A stretch of 64,000 nucleotides of DNA from Atrichornis clamosus. Lineage: Eukaryota > Chordata > Aves > Passeriformes > Menuridae. Of the stretch, positions 49,635 through 61,200 are shown piece by piece (the first letter of the stretch is position 1; every line of letters begins with the position of its first letter). Below the pieces are notes generated by a model that worked only from the letters and a program-made list of their open reading frames with translations, had not been told where the DNA came from and ran no database searches. The position numbers and the translations under genes are program-made. The DNA lies in NCBI GenBank assembly GCA_013400975.1, contig WBMZ01008676.1, forward strand, positions 1-64,000. The letters run 5' to 3'.

Positions 49635-52600
49635 CTGAATCCAACAGTATTTTATTACCCACTCATTGCAGATGAAGTTAGACACTTCAGTTACCAGTCA
49701 ATTTAAGCTTAAATATTAGTTGACAACTGCAGAAAGTGTACAATGAATACAAAATCATTAACAACAGTTTAACAAAAAGTTCTGATGTATTAATTTTTAA
49801 AACATCAGTTGTACACTACTATACAGCAACCATTATGTGATCCTCAACTCGGGGCTTGCATCTCCGTTGTTTTGTTGGGTTTTTTTAAAGTCAAGTTCTC
49901 CAAGTGGTTGAGAGACTGGGTTACAACTGCATTATTTCCCAAAAGGCTACTAACATACAGCCTTACCTTATACAGACAAAGCTGGTTTGTATTTTATCAA
50001 CACTTCCTTTTATTAGGGAATGCAGTAACCAGAAAAAAAAACTATACATAAAAAAATTAAACTCCAATACACAATATATTATATCTTTATATCTATAACA
50101 TACTACAGATTTCATATAAATCAAGTGTAGGCCAAATTTTGGCATAATTTTTAAGAGCATTAAGTTTAATACAAAATCCCCCTCAGATTCTGCTCTTACT
50201 GTTCACATCACTTGCTCCCAAATTGATCTTTTTCAGTTTCAGTACTTTAGACATCTAGAATTGTCTTAGATCTAATTTCTGTTTCAGTAATACCAGTCTT
50301 ATCTTTCATTACACTTTCTAACAAAAATATACTTGTGGGAAAACTTAGTGACTAATTTAGTCAAAGTTTAGTGACTAATAAAATTCTCCAACTTGATGGG
50401 AATTCTTATTTACATTTACTGGTCAGTATCTTTAAGGTAGCATTATCCCAACTACCCTCTGTTCTCCTTTGATCCTACAGGAACAGTTGCTAGTCATACA
50501 CTGCAAGCACATACTGCTTTTTTCGTTTTGTTAGAAGGCCTTTTATGAGCATGCAAATAATTTCTGGTGAAGAATGGAGTGCAAAGAAATTTTTCTAATG
50601 CATGGTTAAATTTGCTTCGTATCCAGCATGTGATACTCATTTTTTAGAGAACATTTGAAGTGCTATATATCCTCTCTACCACACAATATCTCATTTTGTT
50701 TCCAAATTCAGATTTGATTACCTTTGTTTCAGGAAGCATTGCACAAAGAACAACATTAGTGACCCAATTAATGTATCAATTTGACAAATACATCACTTAG
50801 AGTAAATTTTAAAACAGGCTTATATTTTTTTTCTGAAACAAAAAGGCCACTTAAACTTTCCTCTAGAATAAAGTTCTGGCATGAAGTCATTCAATTAAGA
50901 CTTCCTCCCACAAAAAAGTTAGTTTCCTCTAAGTTGTCTGTAGAATACAGAAGTAAATTATAACCTACCAAATGTATAACCTACAAACATTCTACATTAG
51001 ACTAAAAAACCACTCAGGAATCAATTACATTGAGTCACAATACCCCAAGAAATCAATTCTCCTCTCATCATTTAATCTACTGACATTATTTTGGGGTCTC
51101 ATCATTCACACAATTAAGTACAGAGGGGGTAGCATCAATTAAGTGCTACAAATGTGCAGCCACTTCCAGCCACTGAGGAACAGCTTCCAAGTCAAGCCCT
51201 TGAGAAGTCTTGTAAAAACAAAGGGCTAAGTGTGATTTTAACAGGAAAATCTCTCAGACCTCAAAAGCAAAACTATCACATTTACACCTTAGAAGGTAAG
51301 ACCACACACACTGATGCCTGCAGCAGGTCAGAGTGTGGACTTGCCCTTCAGGGTTCATTCTCAGTGTAGTATGGAAGGAACCAGGTGCAAAACTCCCAGG
51401 AAAGTTCAGAGGAATTTGACAGTGATGCCCCATTGCACCATTGAATTATTAAATATCTTCTGGTGAAAAACCTCAATTTTGTGTTGAGAAAGCAAATACT
51501 GAAACAGAAACAACTTTTAGCACAACAGATGTATTTACTTACAGCATGCAAGGGTTTGTTTTTATGCATTTTTGCAGCTAACAGCCCTTAAGTATTTACA
51601 AGTTCAAAATTACAATCTTCACATAAGTACCAATTGTTTACAAAAGTTCTGGACACTCCCTTGGAAATAAACAAGAAATGGAGTAAAAAAATACTGAGAG
51701 CAGTAATAAAAAAAAGCAAAGGAAAACATATTAGCTTTTAATATCCAGACAATTTAACACTGTTCTGGTAAGAAAAAAACAACACAAAAGCCATATATCA
51801 CATTTAGAGATGCCATTTTAAAATAAATGCATCTTTCCGTTGGTTTTCTTTTCAGGAGAAATGCTGTACATAACCTTAAAAACTTCCAAGCAAATAAATA
51901 AAACACAACTCCCTTTGGTTTGCCAATTTACCTTCAAAGCAGCTTCTCCACCTCCCACCTTCCCCAGCACAGTTTTCGAGGCAAATGTGGTCAGAGACCC
52001 AACAGCTTCACAGGTGATCACACAGGAGGAAGCAAAAGTAACACTTTTTTATAAACATGAAACTTTTTTCCAAAATAATAGATTCTAAAACTCACCCAAG
52101 ATGTAACGCACATACCAGTTTTGACTGAGGGCCTCAAAAAATCCTGCTCCCACCTTTAAGGCAGTCTCAGACTAATCTGTATCTCTTCAGCCTCTTGGAA
52201 AACAGAATTTTGTGCCAAATTACTTTCTACCTTAAGGTTTATTTCATACAGTAATTAAAAAAACCAAATGTAACCTGCAGCTTTTTGTCATAAATGTGCA
52301 TTTATATCTCATTCTATAAAGCAGTATTTCTCTCTTTAGGACTACACAGTCTGGAACTGAGGGAGTTCACTAGTAGTATGTTTGTGCACCACTTCATGAA
52401 GGGTTTCAAACATCTTGTCTTTCTGTAAAGACATTTAACTACCTTTTAAAGCTATGTTACATTTATTTATAAATAATTTGGTACCAGCTGATGCTCATAC
52501 TAGAAAAATTTTTCATGTTCAACTCTAGGAATAGGTTAGGGCAAAGAAAGTGCTCCAGCTTTACCTGCTGCTTTGTTATGCCCAATTCCAAGTAATCTTA

Positions 52601-55342
52601 GCTTATTAGTAAACAAAATTATACTAAAATACAAATACTTACATTGGATTTTTAAGCATTTGCATTTCTGTGATTCTTTATTCTGTAACAGTATTCATAT
52701 TGCATGACATTTTGTGCTAAACTGCCCTCTCGAGCCTAAAACATGAAAATAGAACAGTAAAACTTTTTCTCATGTAAACTTCGGTAAAGTAGTTGCTGAA
52801 GGTGCTGTATAAAACATTCTGATGCACATTTCCTGGGTACTACACGGTGGTACATGGAACACGACATTCCGAAGTTACCCAATGTAATGTATAAAAATAT
52901 AAAAAATATATTTTTGAGTAACAGTAGAATAAGCTACAGTGCAATTTTCCTTAGCCTGATGAAAGCTCTACATATGTGTGACCTTTTTCACCCCCTTCTA
53001 GATCCTCCACAGTAGATCTCATGTTCCATTAATACTACAAGAGAGCAAGCACAGCTAGAAGACAGCTTTAGCTACACTCTTTATGCTGTAAACTTAAAGT
53101 TTCTATAAGTCCAATATGTACCTTAAAAAATTAGTTTTGCTCACTTACCTCTTCTGTGCTAGAATTTAAACATTTTTTGCTATAAACTGTAAAGCTAGGA
53201 TATTTAAGGAGAATATGCCCTAAATTTCAGAGAACATTATCCTATTATTTTAACCAGTCCTTAGACTAATTTAATATAATTGAAACGACACCACTTGCTA
53301 AGGGCTTTAAGCATAAGGCATTTTGTGTACATTCCCCCAGCTGGTTATTTAATGGCTATCTTGGTGTGCAAAGCCAAATCAGTGGAAATCCCACTCTCAA
53401 AACCTCAGAAACCTGTTTATCTTTTACTGCAAATTGAGCATTGAACTGCAAAAGAGGAACAGATAGAAAAGTCAAATCCAGAAATATGCACTGAAACAAG
53501 CTAACCATTTTCTACTGGGTAAGGTCTCTTCAGCTACAGAAGTTGTTTAACACACTCTTAGTTCTGGATACCTCAGTTTGAATACATTCATGGCAGTGCA
53601 TTTAGGATGCACTGGAGAAATGCACCAGAAAAGTTAGTTTTTCACATCATCTAGTGCCAGTGTACCATCACCTTGCCTGCTTCAAAGAAAGTGAATTTAA
53701 TTTTGTAAATCTACATATTAACAGCTTGGAGATATTATCTCCAATACAAAAAAAACCCCTTCAATTCCAAATACTGCTTATAAAAAATGTAAGCTTTGTA
53801 TTCTAGCTAATCACCTTATTTCCCAACCAAATTATGCTTTTCCTGAAAAACATGTAAAATACAAAATTAAGTAATTTTTGTCTGGTCAGACACTAAGACA
53901 GTGCTTCCTGCAATAACTGTTCCAGACATGGAAAGACCAGATCAGGCAACACATGAACAAGACAAAATGAAAAAGAAAAAAGGCACAGAAAATTACAGTT
54001 GAAGGGTCATAATCTACTCATCACTGGAAAAAGGACCATGAAAAGCTCAAAAGGACATAAAATCCTGTAAAATTTAGACATGACAAACTGTTCATGCATT
54101 GACCATACTGTCTTGACTGCTAACAATATGTCAATCAGAATTACTATAAATTTAATCATTACGTTGCCTTATAACTATCTAAATTAGGTAAAAGTGATTA
54201 TCACCTTTAAATATAGTATGTTAACGCATAAAAATACATATATTTTTCTAGAATAAGGATTATACTTTCTCACCAAATACCTAAAAGCAGTGGTCATTCT
54301 AATTAGTTTGGAATAATAAGTGAAGCCCATTTCTTTGCAGAATGGGGTGTTTTTATTGTTTATATGTTTAAATAATTAATTTTGAATATCCATCCACTGT
54401 ATAAACAATCTCCAGAAAAATATATCCTCTTGCAGTAACTTAAAATACACATTAAAAATACTTACAAAAGGGACTATTGTTCATTTACAGTATCTTGAAC
54501 TCAAGGACAATTCCTGGGTCATTTCATTTATGCAGTTTTTGATCAGGAAAAACTGAATATTCTGGTTAACTTGAACCGTGTCAGCAACATGGACAATATA
54601 ATGTTTTAGAATATCTGCCTAATTATGTAGAATTTTAAATAAAATTAGGCATTTTCACATCACAGTATATATGGCATTTCTTAATTTAGCAACAGAAAGG
54701 CACAGTTATTAAACCATAAAATACAGTACCTGAATTATATATACTCTAGTGATATCTACCAATGCTAATCCAGACATTTTTCTCTGCAAAGGGGGCTAAA
54801 GAAAAAGGCTTCTGCTTGTGTATTTAGAAAAATTCAACCTCATTACAAGTTTGGTCCGTTAGAAATACCTATTAGCTGAAATATCTTGAAGCAGGACTTC
54901 AGGAAAGAATAGAAGAAAGAAAATTTAACAGTCTATGGTCCAACAACTGGAATAAATTACCATGAAATGGCAAACAGATCATGAATGGAGCCTTCTGATT
55001 AGCTGTCAGACATACCTGTTAAAGTGTCAGTGTACACAGGTACAGGCTGGCAGACATCCCAGTTACATTCACTGCATCACACACACACAGACTTTGTTAC
55101 GGCAATAAGTCTAGACACAGCATTTACAGAGTTCAGCACTTCTCCTGGGCTGATACTTGACCGCTGGCCCTAAACCATTTCCAGAGATGTGCAAAGCCCT
55201 TTAAATGCTTCGCCTGCTTCATATTGCTGTTAATGGGAAGACCCTGCTAAAGCCAAGCTCGCCGGCCTTCCCTTAGCAAACTAGTGCACCTCTTCAAAAA
55301 GCAACTAGCTCTGTTCTCCCTACCTAAAGTGGTAAAACTGCA
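49635..55342 (-). other. SGPP1: Probable SGPP1 3'UTR (long)
   Basis: Continuous AT-rich sequence downstream of the SGPP1 stop, free of recognisable repeats and of frames above about 80 codons. On the minus strand, poly(A)-signal candidates AATAAA lie at 54352-54357, 52677-52682, 52462-52467 and 49651-49656. The last is followed after about 15 nt by GT-rich GTTGTGTTCC, a good cleavage context, so the longest form would be about 5.7 kb. Which signal is used cannot be told from sequence. An AT palindrome (A5TATAT5) lies at 52902-52915. Confidence 0.45.
49651..49656 (-). terminator. SGPP1: Candidate SGPP1 distal polyadenylation signal
   Basis: AATAAA on the minus strand with a GT-rich element about 15-30 nt downstream. 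Best-looking signal of those downstream of SGPP1, but unproven. Confidence 0.4.
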
Positions 55343-55894
55343 TCAAGAAAGACCAATGAACTGGAAGAGGCAAGGAGCAATAAACATGAGGGAGAACCCA
55401 ACCATTCCATACGTAATATAGCGATAGGGAAGCTCAACTTCCATGCGCTGCCTCGCTTTCCGTACATCGTCGTGTGGGATGCGGAATATTTTACATGCCA
55501 GAGGAATCGTGGCTTTCTTCATGGCGACTTTTGTTAACAACAGAACTATTACTCCAATCAACAACCGCAATATGGCTTTTCCAAAGACAGTCACAGTGAG
55601 GGAGGACAGGGACAAAGGTAAGGTGTCGGGGGGAGGATCCAGCTGGAGACCCATTATGTAGTTGACGTGAGAGCCACAGGCTACGCCAGCACCACAGCCC
55701 AGGATCTGAGCTGTGTCTCCTCGCGACGTGCTCCACGTGTCCAGAGTAAAAGAGAAGATGCCCAGGGCCAAATGGAGACTGATGATAATTAAGGGTGCGT
55801 ATTTGTAAGTTAAGTTGAAGTTATCAATCAGGTCCACAACTGGATGGAAGACAACCAAGATAAGAATAGCATATAGAAATCCAGCAATAACATC
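55343..55894 (-). CDS. SGPP1: Sphingosine-1-phosphate phosphatase 1, last coding exon
   Basis: SGPP1 removes the phosphate of sphingosine-1-phosphate and dihydro-S1P in the ER membrane, lowering S1P and feeding sphingosine back to ceramide synthesis. This exon encodes the C-terminal 183 residues and the stop. The minus strand reads TCTTTCTCCTCAACAG|GATGTTATTGC, so the exon starts at 55894, phase 0, and the apparent upstream in-frame ATG lies in the intron. Its first residue, Asp, completes the lipid-phosphatase C3 motif SR-x5-H-x3-D begun in exon 2. Hydrophobic segments at exon residues about 2-20, 33-51, 64-82 (weak), 103-121 and 158-181 match the later membrane spans of the family. The stretches [19 protein letters not shown] and [15 protein letters not shown] are as expected for SGPP1 rather than SGPP2. 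No damage is visible. Confidence 0.96.
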   Translation of the reverse strand, partial: DVIAGFLYAILILVVFHPVVDLIDNFNLTYKYAPLIIISLHLALGIFSFTLDTWSTSRGDTAQILGCGAGVACGSHVNYIMGLQLDPPPDTLPLSLSSLTVTVFGKAILRLLIGVIVLLLTKVAMKKATIPLACKIFRIPHDDVRKARQRMEVELPYRYITYGMVGFSLMFIAPCLFQFIGLS

Positions 55895-58121
55895 CTGTTG
55901 AGGAGAAAGATATAGTTTCATTGTAATAATTATTTCAAAAAAATAACTTGTTACATTAGCAAGAATACAAGCCTAGATGCTGTATTGCTAAAAGTGACTT
56001 GTGGATTCCCATCTTTTCCCTTTTACAAGATTACAGCTTTTACTGTTAAACATAAGGTAAGGAATTGCATTTGATCACCTATTAACAAATGATGAATGAA
56101 GTTATGATCAAATGATCCTTGATCAAAGTTGCAGGTCTAGACTTTTGAAAAAGGCCCATCGTGACAGGACAAGGAGTGATGGTTTTAAGCTAAAAAAGGA
56201 TAGATTCATACTAGATATAAGGAAGGCATTTTTTTCAGTGAGGGTGATGAGGCACGGGCACAGGTTGTCCAGAGAGATGGTGGATGCTCTATCTCTAAAC
56301 CTACCAGGGTCAGGTTGGACAAGGCTCGGAGCAACCTGGTCTAGTTGAAGATGTCCCTAGTCATTGCAGGGGGCTTGGACTAGATGCCCTGTAAAGGTCT
56401 CTTCCAATCCAAAACTGTGATTCTCTCATTCTGTGATTCTTCTATGATTCTATCTGCTGGCAACAACGGTCCCTGTCCAGGGCCAGGGCATTCCAACCTA
56501 CAGTCAGCACAAATCCATCCCAGCTAAATATGTTCTGCCAGTTAAGTTTGCTGAAACAGCTCAACAGTGGCTCTAAGGGCCTGGGTGCCAACACATGGGC
56601 CCACTGGCAGCAGCAGCAGCTGGTACAGCAGTCAAGGACCACTGCAGCCAGGCATTAGAGCAGCTTCAACTTTCCACTCCAGCTTCAGAATTAACAATGC
56701 TGGAAGAATGAGAACTGATTCCATATATTAAAGGAGAAGAGATAACCTCTGTGGCTTCATAATTGATTTTCAGTTTTATTATTGATTTTAAAAGGTCTTC
56801 TCTGAGTTAAAAGGTTACTCTAATTTTTACTTCAGCACTGAATTTCAGTTACTGTTGACTAATCACTCAGTTGCATGGAATCACTTGCAACTCTTGTCAC
56901 CTTTAGTTGTTAAGGAAGAATTTGTGATAGCCAAGCACTAGAAAGTAGACCACCTTCATTTTCAGGCTTATCAACTCTTCCACATGAGCCAGGAGGTGGG
57001 ACTTCAATCAGCAGGGTTTGTACTGCTCCATCTTCAATGAATCATTTTTATTTGCTTCCACTAATTGAATAATGATAAAAGCTCTAATAAAATTAACTGA
57101 TATAAACATCGGACTTGCTCATTTCTGAAGCAACAAGAACTTTCTGCTCTATCTGCCACCCATTCCTCCCCAAACTTAGCCACCACGGTTGATGGATATT
57201 GCAGGCAACACATGGTGAACTGTATTCCCTCAAACCCTACAGAGGATTCAGATGTGAAACTGCTAAATAGCCCTGTCTGCTCACTACTTGTTGCACGACC
57301 TTGTTCTAAGACATTGCTTGTCTGCTGAACTACCAGTCCATCACAACATCCTTAGCATAAGTGCTTCTAGCTTGGGAAGCCTCCTAATTAATAATGCAAA
57401 AATATCATTCAGTTTTTCTGAGCTGCCTTATTTTCACATGCTCCTTTTACACTGTATTCATCTACCAGCTTTTCTACTCCCTAACAGGCTTTCCTATCTG
57501 TTAGCTTTTCTTCTTCTAGCATGTGAGCCTCAAAAACATCTTTAGCCATCCTCATTAGCAGTCTTGCACTGCAATTACCACTTTGTAGTATTCTCATTTT
57601 CTCATTTTTACATTGCACACATTTACGTTTCAGTTTTGGGGTTTTTAATCCTGTTTAATAAATGAGTTTATTTTTCAAAGATGAGAACTTTGTTATCTGG
57701 TTTTAGAAACTCTGGTAAGTGAAACCCCAGCACGTAGTGTGGCACTCCGAAGTGCACGTCCTTTGAGCAGCTAATCTGGAGTGAACATTAACAGCCACTT
57801 TCTCATTCTGCAAAATTGTTTCTACTCTGTAGAGGAAAATTTAGTCTACGCTTTAGAGCAGTCATCAATTTCTGCACTAAAAAATGACATTAAACACCTG
57901 TTAAGTTTCAACTATGGACTGAGTTTATAAAATACAAGTATAAGTTAGCTGTTTCGTCAATTTCTCGGCTGAAGAAATGTAAGTATTCCATTCCTAAATG
58001 GCACGACATTCAAAAAACTACATCTATACACAGTTATTGCACTCTAATACCTTCAATGTGATGCAAGTTTATAAAATCAGAACAGCATTGAAATAGAAGT
58101 TTAGTAGAATTATTTTCTTAC
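55895..58121 (-). other. SGPP1: SGPP1 intron 2
   Basis: About 2.2 kb between two well-supported splice sites (donor ATTTTG|GTAAGAA at 58121/58122, acceptor CTCAACAG at 55895). It contains one CR1 copy in the opposite orientation to the gene. No other feature recognised. Confidence 0.92.
56155..56451 (+). mobile_element. CR1 LINE 3' end in SGPP1 intron 2
   Basis: 'CGTGACAGGACAAGGAGTGATGG', 'GATATAAGGAAGGCATTTTTT', 'GCACAGGTTGTCCAGAGAG', 'CTTGGACTAGATGCCCTG' and a long tail of ATTCT(G/A)TGATTCT words. Antisense to SGPP1, as expected for tolerated intronic insertions. Confidence 0.95.
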
Positions 58122-58211
58122 CAAAATTGAATGCATTCCCATATAAATTCGACTACAGCAAACCAAAGAACACCAGCAGAATGCAAGGATCAGTCCAAAC
58201 ATAAGGGGATA
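58122..58211 (-). CDS. SGPP1: Sphingosine-1-phosphate phosphatase 1, penultimate coding exon
   Basis: A 90-bp exon too short to show as a long open frame. On the minus strand CTACCAG|TATCCCC is the acceptor and ATTTTG|GTAAGAA the donor. The 30 codons, phase 0 at both ends, give [19 protein letters not shown] then [11 protein letters not shown], matching vertebrate SGPP1. It contains one transmembrane segment and most of the C3 catalytic motif SR-x5-H-x3-D; the His is the phosphate-accepting residue in this superfamily, and the motif's Asp is the first residue of the next exon. Exon 1, with the N-terminus and the C1 and C2 (PSGH) motifs, is not in the window and must lie beyond base 64000. Confidence 0.95.
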
Positions 58212-61200
58212 CTGGTAGGGAAGAAAAATGCAGAAAGTGTATTAGAATTTGGGGGAAAGAAAAAAAAAAAGAAAAAAATCACTCTATGATTATTCTATAA
58301 TTAATTCCAATTAATGCCACTTATACTTACCCACAAGTCTATCAGAGCACCTTTTTCTAAAGTCAAAACATTGTTAAGTCAAGCTTTCAGCTCTTCCCTG
58401 TCTTCCTTTGCATTCAGGACATATGAATTTCAGTGCTTTGGTCATACCTTTTCAAAGCAGTAAGAAATTTATCACTCTCTGTAACAGGTTTCTTGCCATG
58501 CTTTGATATCCTAAACTGGCCACATGGGCAGAGACAAGTGTGTCAAAGTGAGGAATAGTTTTACACTGGGTGAAGCAGCTACATCACATACTAGTATTGT
58601 TAGCAATTATCCAGACAGAATCCAGTGGCTTCACGTTTTTCCTGAAAAGGAGGAACTCATAATGAAGCTACAAAATAAATTCAATTCCTTCCTCAATCCT
58701 TTGTTATAGAGCTTCTGCAATCCCTGACTCCATCTCTGGGCATCAGCATTAAACTCCTGTACCAGTAATCTTTTTTGTTCTCTCCAAATCCACATAAATT
58801 TCCTGTTACAAGCCACATTTTTAAAATAAAAACCATCAAATAGTTATTTCCAATTCCTTCCGTCTTCTCATAGATTTTTTTTTAATTAATAAGTACTGTT
58901 TACCAGAAAGAAATAAAATAATTTGCTTTAATAAGCACGTATCATCGTGTGTAGAAACTTAGTTTTTTAACTTTCTTTGGGTTTGGATAAAACTATGCTA
59001 ACGCACATCCTACAGTACAGTAAGAAATACTTTCCCCACTATCATATTGCAAAATATTGTACAAGACAGAATACAGCTTCCTTTTTTCCACTGTTCTATA
59101 AAAGAATATGAAAGAAGCAGTCACAAGATAAAATGGCATGTTTCCAAAATTGTTTCACTTCCTACGATAAACATTTTTCAATATAAACAAGGCAGTCCAG
59201 ATGTACTCAAAACTAGGAATAAAATCTAAGAATTACAGGCAGTTTTCTTATCCTTTCCCTTGCTCCTTTTATGGGTGACCTGAAGGATAGACCATCCGAA
59301 AAATTAGAGAAAGTATCTTTAAAATTACTGGAGAAATCTCTGTGTCCTCTGATTGACAATTCCTAAATCAGTCTTTCAGTAAAAGGTTTGAGAGAAGATT
59401 ATCATTCTTCTGCATTATTCCAATGTTCCTTGAATTCTCAGCTCCAGGTCCATGTTTGCATGACAAACTTAAAATAATTTTCTCAAACTAACAGAATCAG
59501 GAAGCTTACATTTCACATAAGAAGCAGATTTCACATTAAAATCAATTCTAAATGCCCACTCATAGTTGCATTCTACGTAGGCTAAACTCTAATTCCTGTA
59601 GCAACATTTGTCTTTGCTTCTACTACCTTCATCTACAAATTGGAACTAAACAAAATTATGTACTTGTGACTCATTTCTGACTGCAGCCATGAAGGAACAA
59701 ATTCAGTTTCCTGCCTTTCAGAACTCTGCTAATAACGGGCAACACACCAGGAACTCAGCCACACTCGAGACATGACTGCAGAGCTATCAGATGCCAAATA
59801 TTGCTACAGCAGCCACAATAGCAACCCGCGTACGTTGCAAGTGCAGCCACATCGCTCTTCCCCATTGTGCTTCTCCCGTTGTTTCCACTGATCTCAGGAT
59901 ACAAGGAATACTGCCTGCACCAGGAGGACATTCAAACCACACAACCTCCCTGCACGGTGCTGCTCCACCCTCTCTCTCACAGGACTCCCAAAGCAGAAAT
60001 GCTGTACATGCAGGGATAGCTATACCCTATGGGCTCTGAAGAGCAGCTTCAAGTTTCAAATTGTTTTGCCCATCACTTGATACCATACGTCCATCCTTGT
60101 CTCCTGACACACATCTTTTGTGCTTTCAGGGTCCAATCAGGGGTAGGGCTTTTCTTTAATAAATAAAGACTTGTCCTGTTTCTGAAATGCCTGACAGAAA
60201 CAGAGGCTGGAGCTTCAGCAGGAAGACCAATGAAGTGCCAGGCTCAGCAGGGCTACACCAGTTAATGATAGTGCAGGTAGGAGGCTGGAATTGTGGGGGG
60301 GAAGAGGTTAGAGCAGCTAAACAGCAAAATCCTGAGAACAAGGAGTATGAAGGAAAAAGCTAGGTGAGGAGTCTTGTTTCAAGAGTCCCGAGCAGGTGAT
60401 TGTGAACAGCAGGGAAAATCGGATTTATTCTGAAAATGAAAAAAGAAATGCTTGCTTTCAGGAACTCTTAAGGGAGAGGTGTTTGAGGAAGAAGGAAACT
60501 GACAGAAATTCCAGCTCTAAGGAATATTTTGAAAAGATTATTTGTCTCTGTGGTATCTCACTCTACTTCAGAATAAATACCCCTTAAACCATCCGAAAAC
60601 ATGGGCCAGTTTACCTCCTCTGTAGTAAAACATAGTAGAATAGTTTGGGTTGGAAGGGACATTTCAAGGTCACCTAGTTCAAGTCCCCTGCAAAAAGCAG
60701 GAACATCTACAACTCTAACACATTGCTCAGAGCCCCGTCCAACCTGGCCTTGAATGTTTCCAGGGACAGGGCATCCACCTCCTCTCTGAGCAACCCATGC
60801 CAGTGTTTCTCCACCTGTAAAAAACTTCTTCCTTTCATCAAATCTAAATTAACCCTCCTTCAATTTAAAGCCCCATGGCCTATCACAAAAGGCCCAAAAA
60901 AGTTGGCTCCCATCTTTCATACTGGCACGCTTTAAGTACTGATCACAAATTAAGCACAACACCCTACCTCCTCCTCTGCCTGTCTTCACTCACACCTTTT
61001 AAAAGCAGCCACTGGGTTCAAGAATTCCCAGAACACCGAACTGGTAGCACCTGCTTAACATCTGCCTTGAGGTAGTAAGACATGTAGGGATAAGTGCACA
61101 GGGTGACTAAAGGAGAATATTAGCACTCCCACACACCTTTGGGCTCAGTGAGCAGAGTGCTCAGCAGCTTGCCGAGTCATACCACCAACAGGGGACCTCA

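Noticed and set aside
55895..55921. Upstream ATG extending the SGPP1 last-exon frame (MKLYLSPQQ)
   Set aside because: These bases are the polypyrimidine tract and AG of the intron 2 acceptor. The exon starts at 55894 and is preceded by exon 2.
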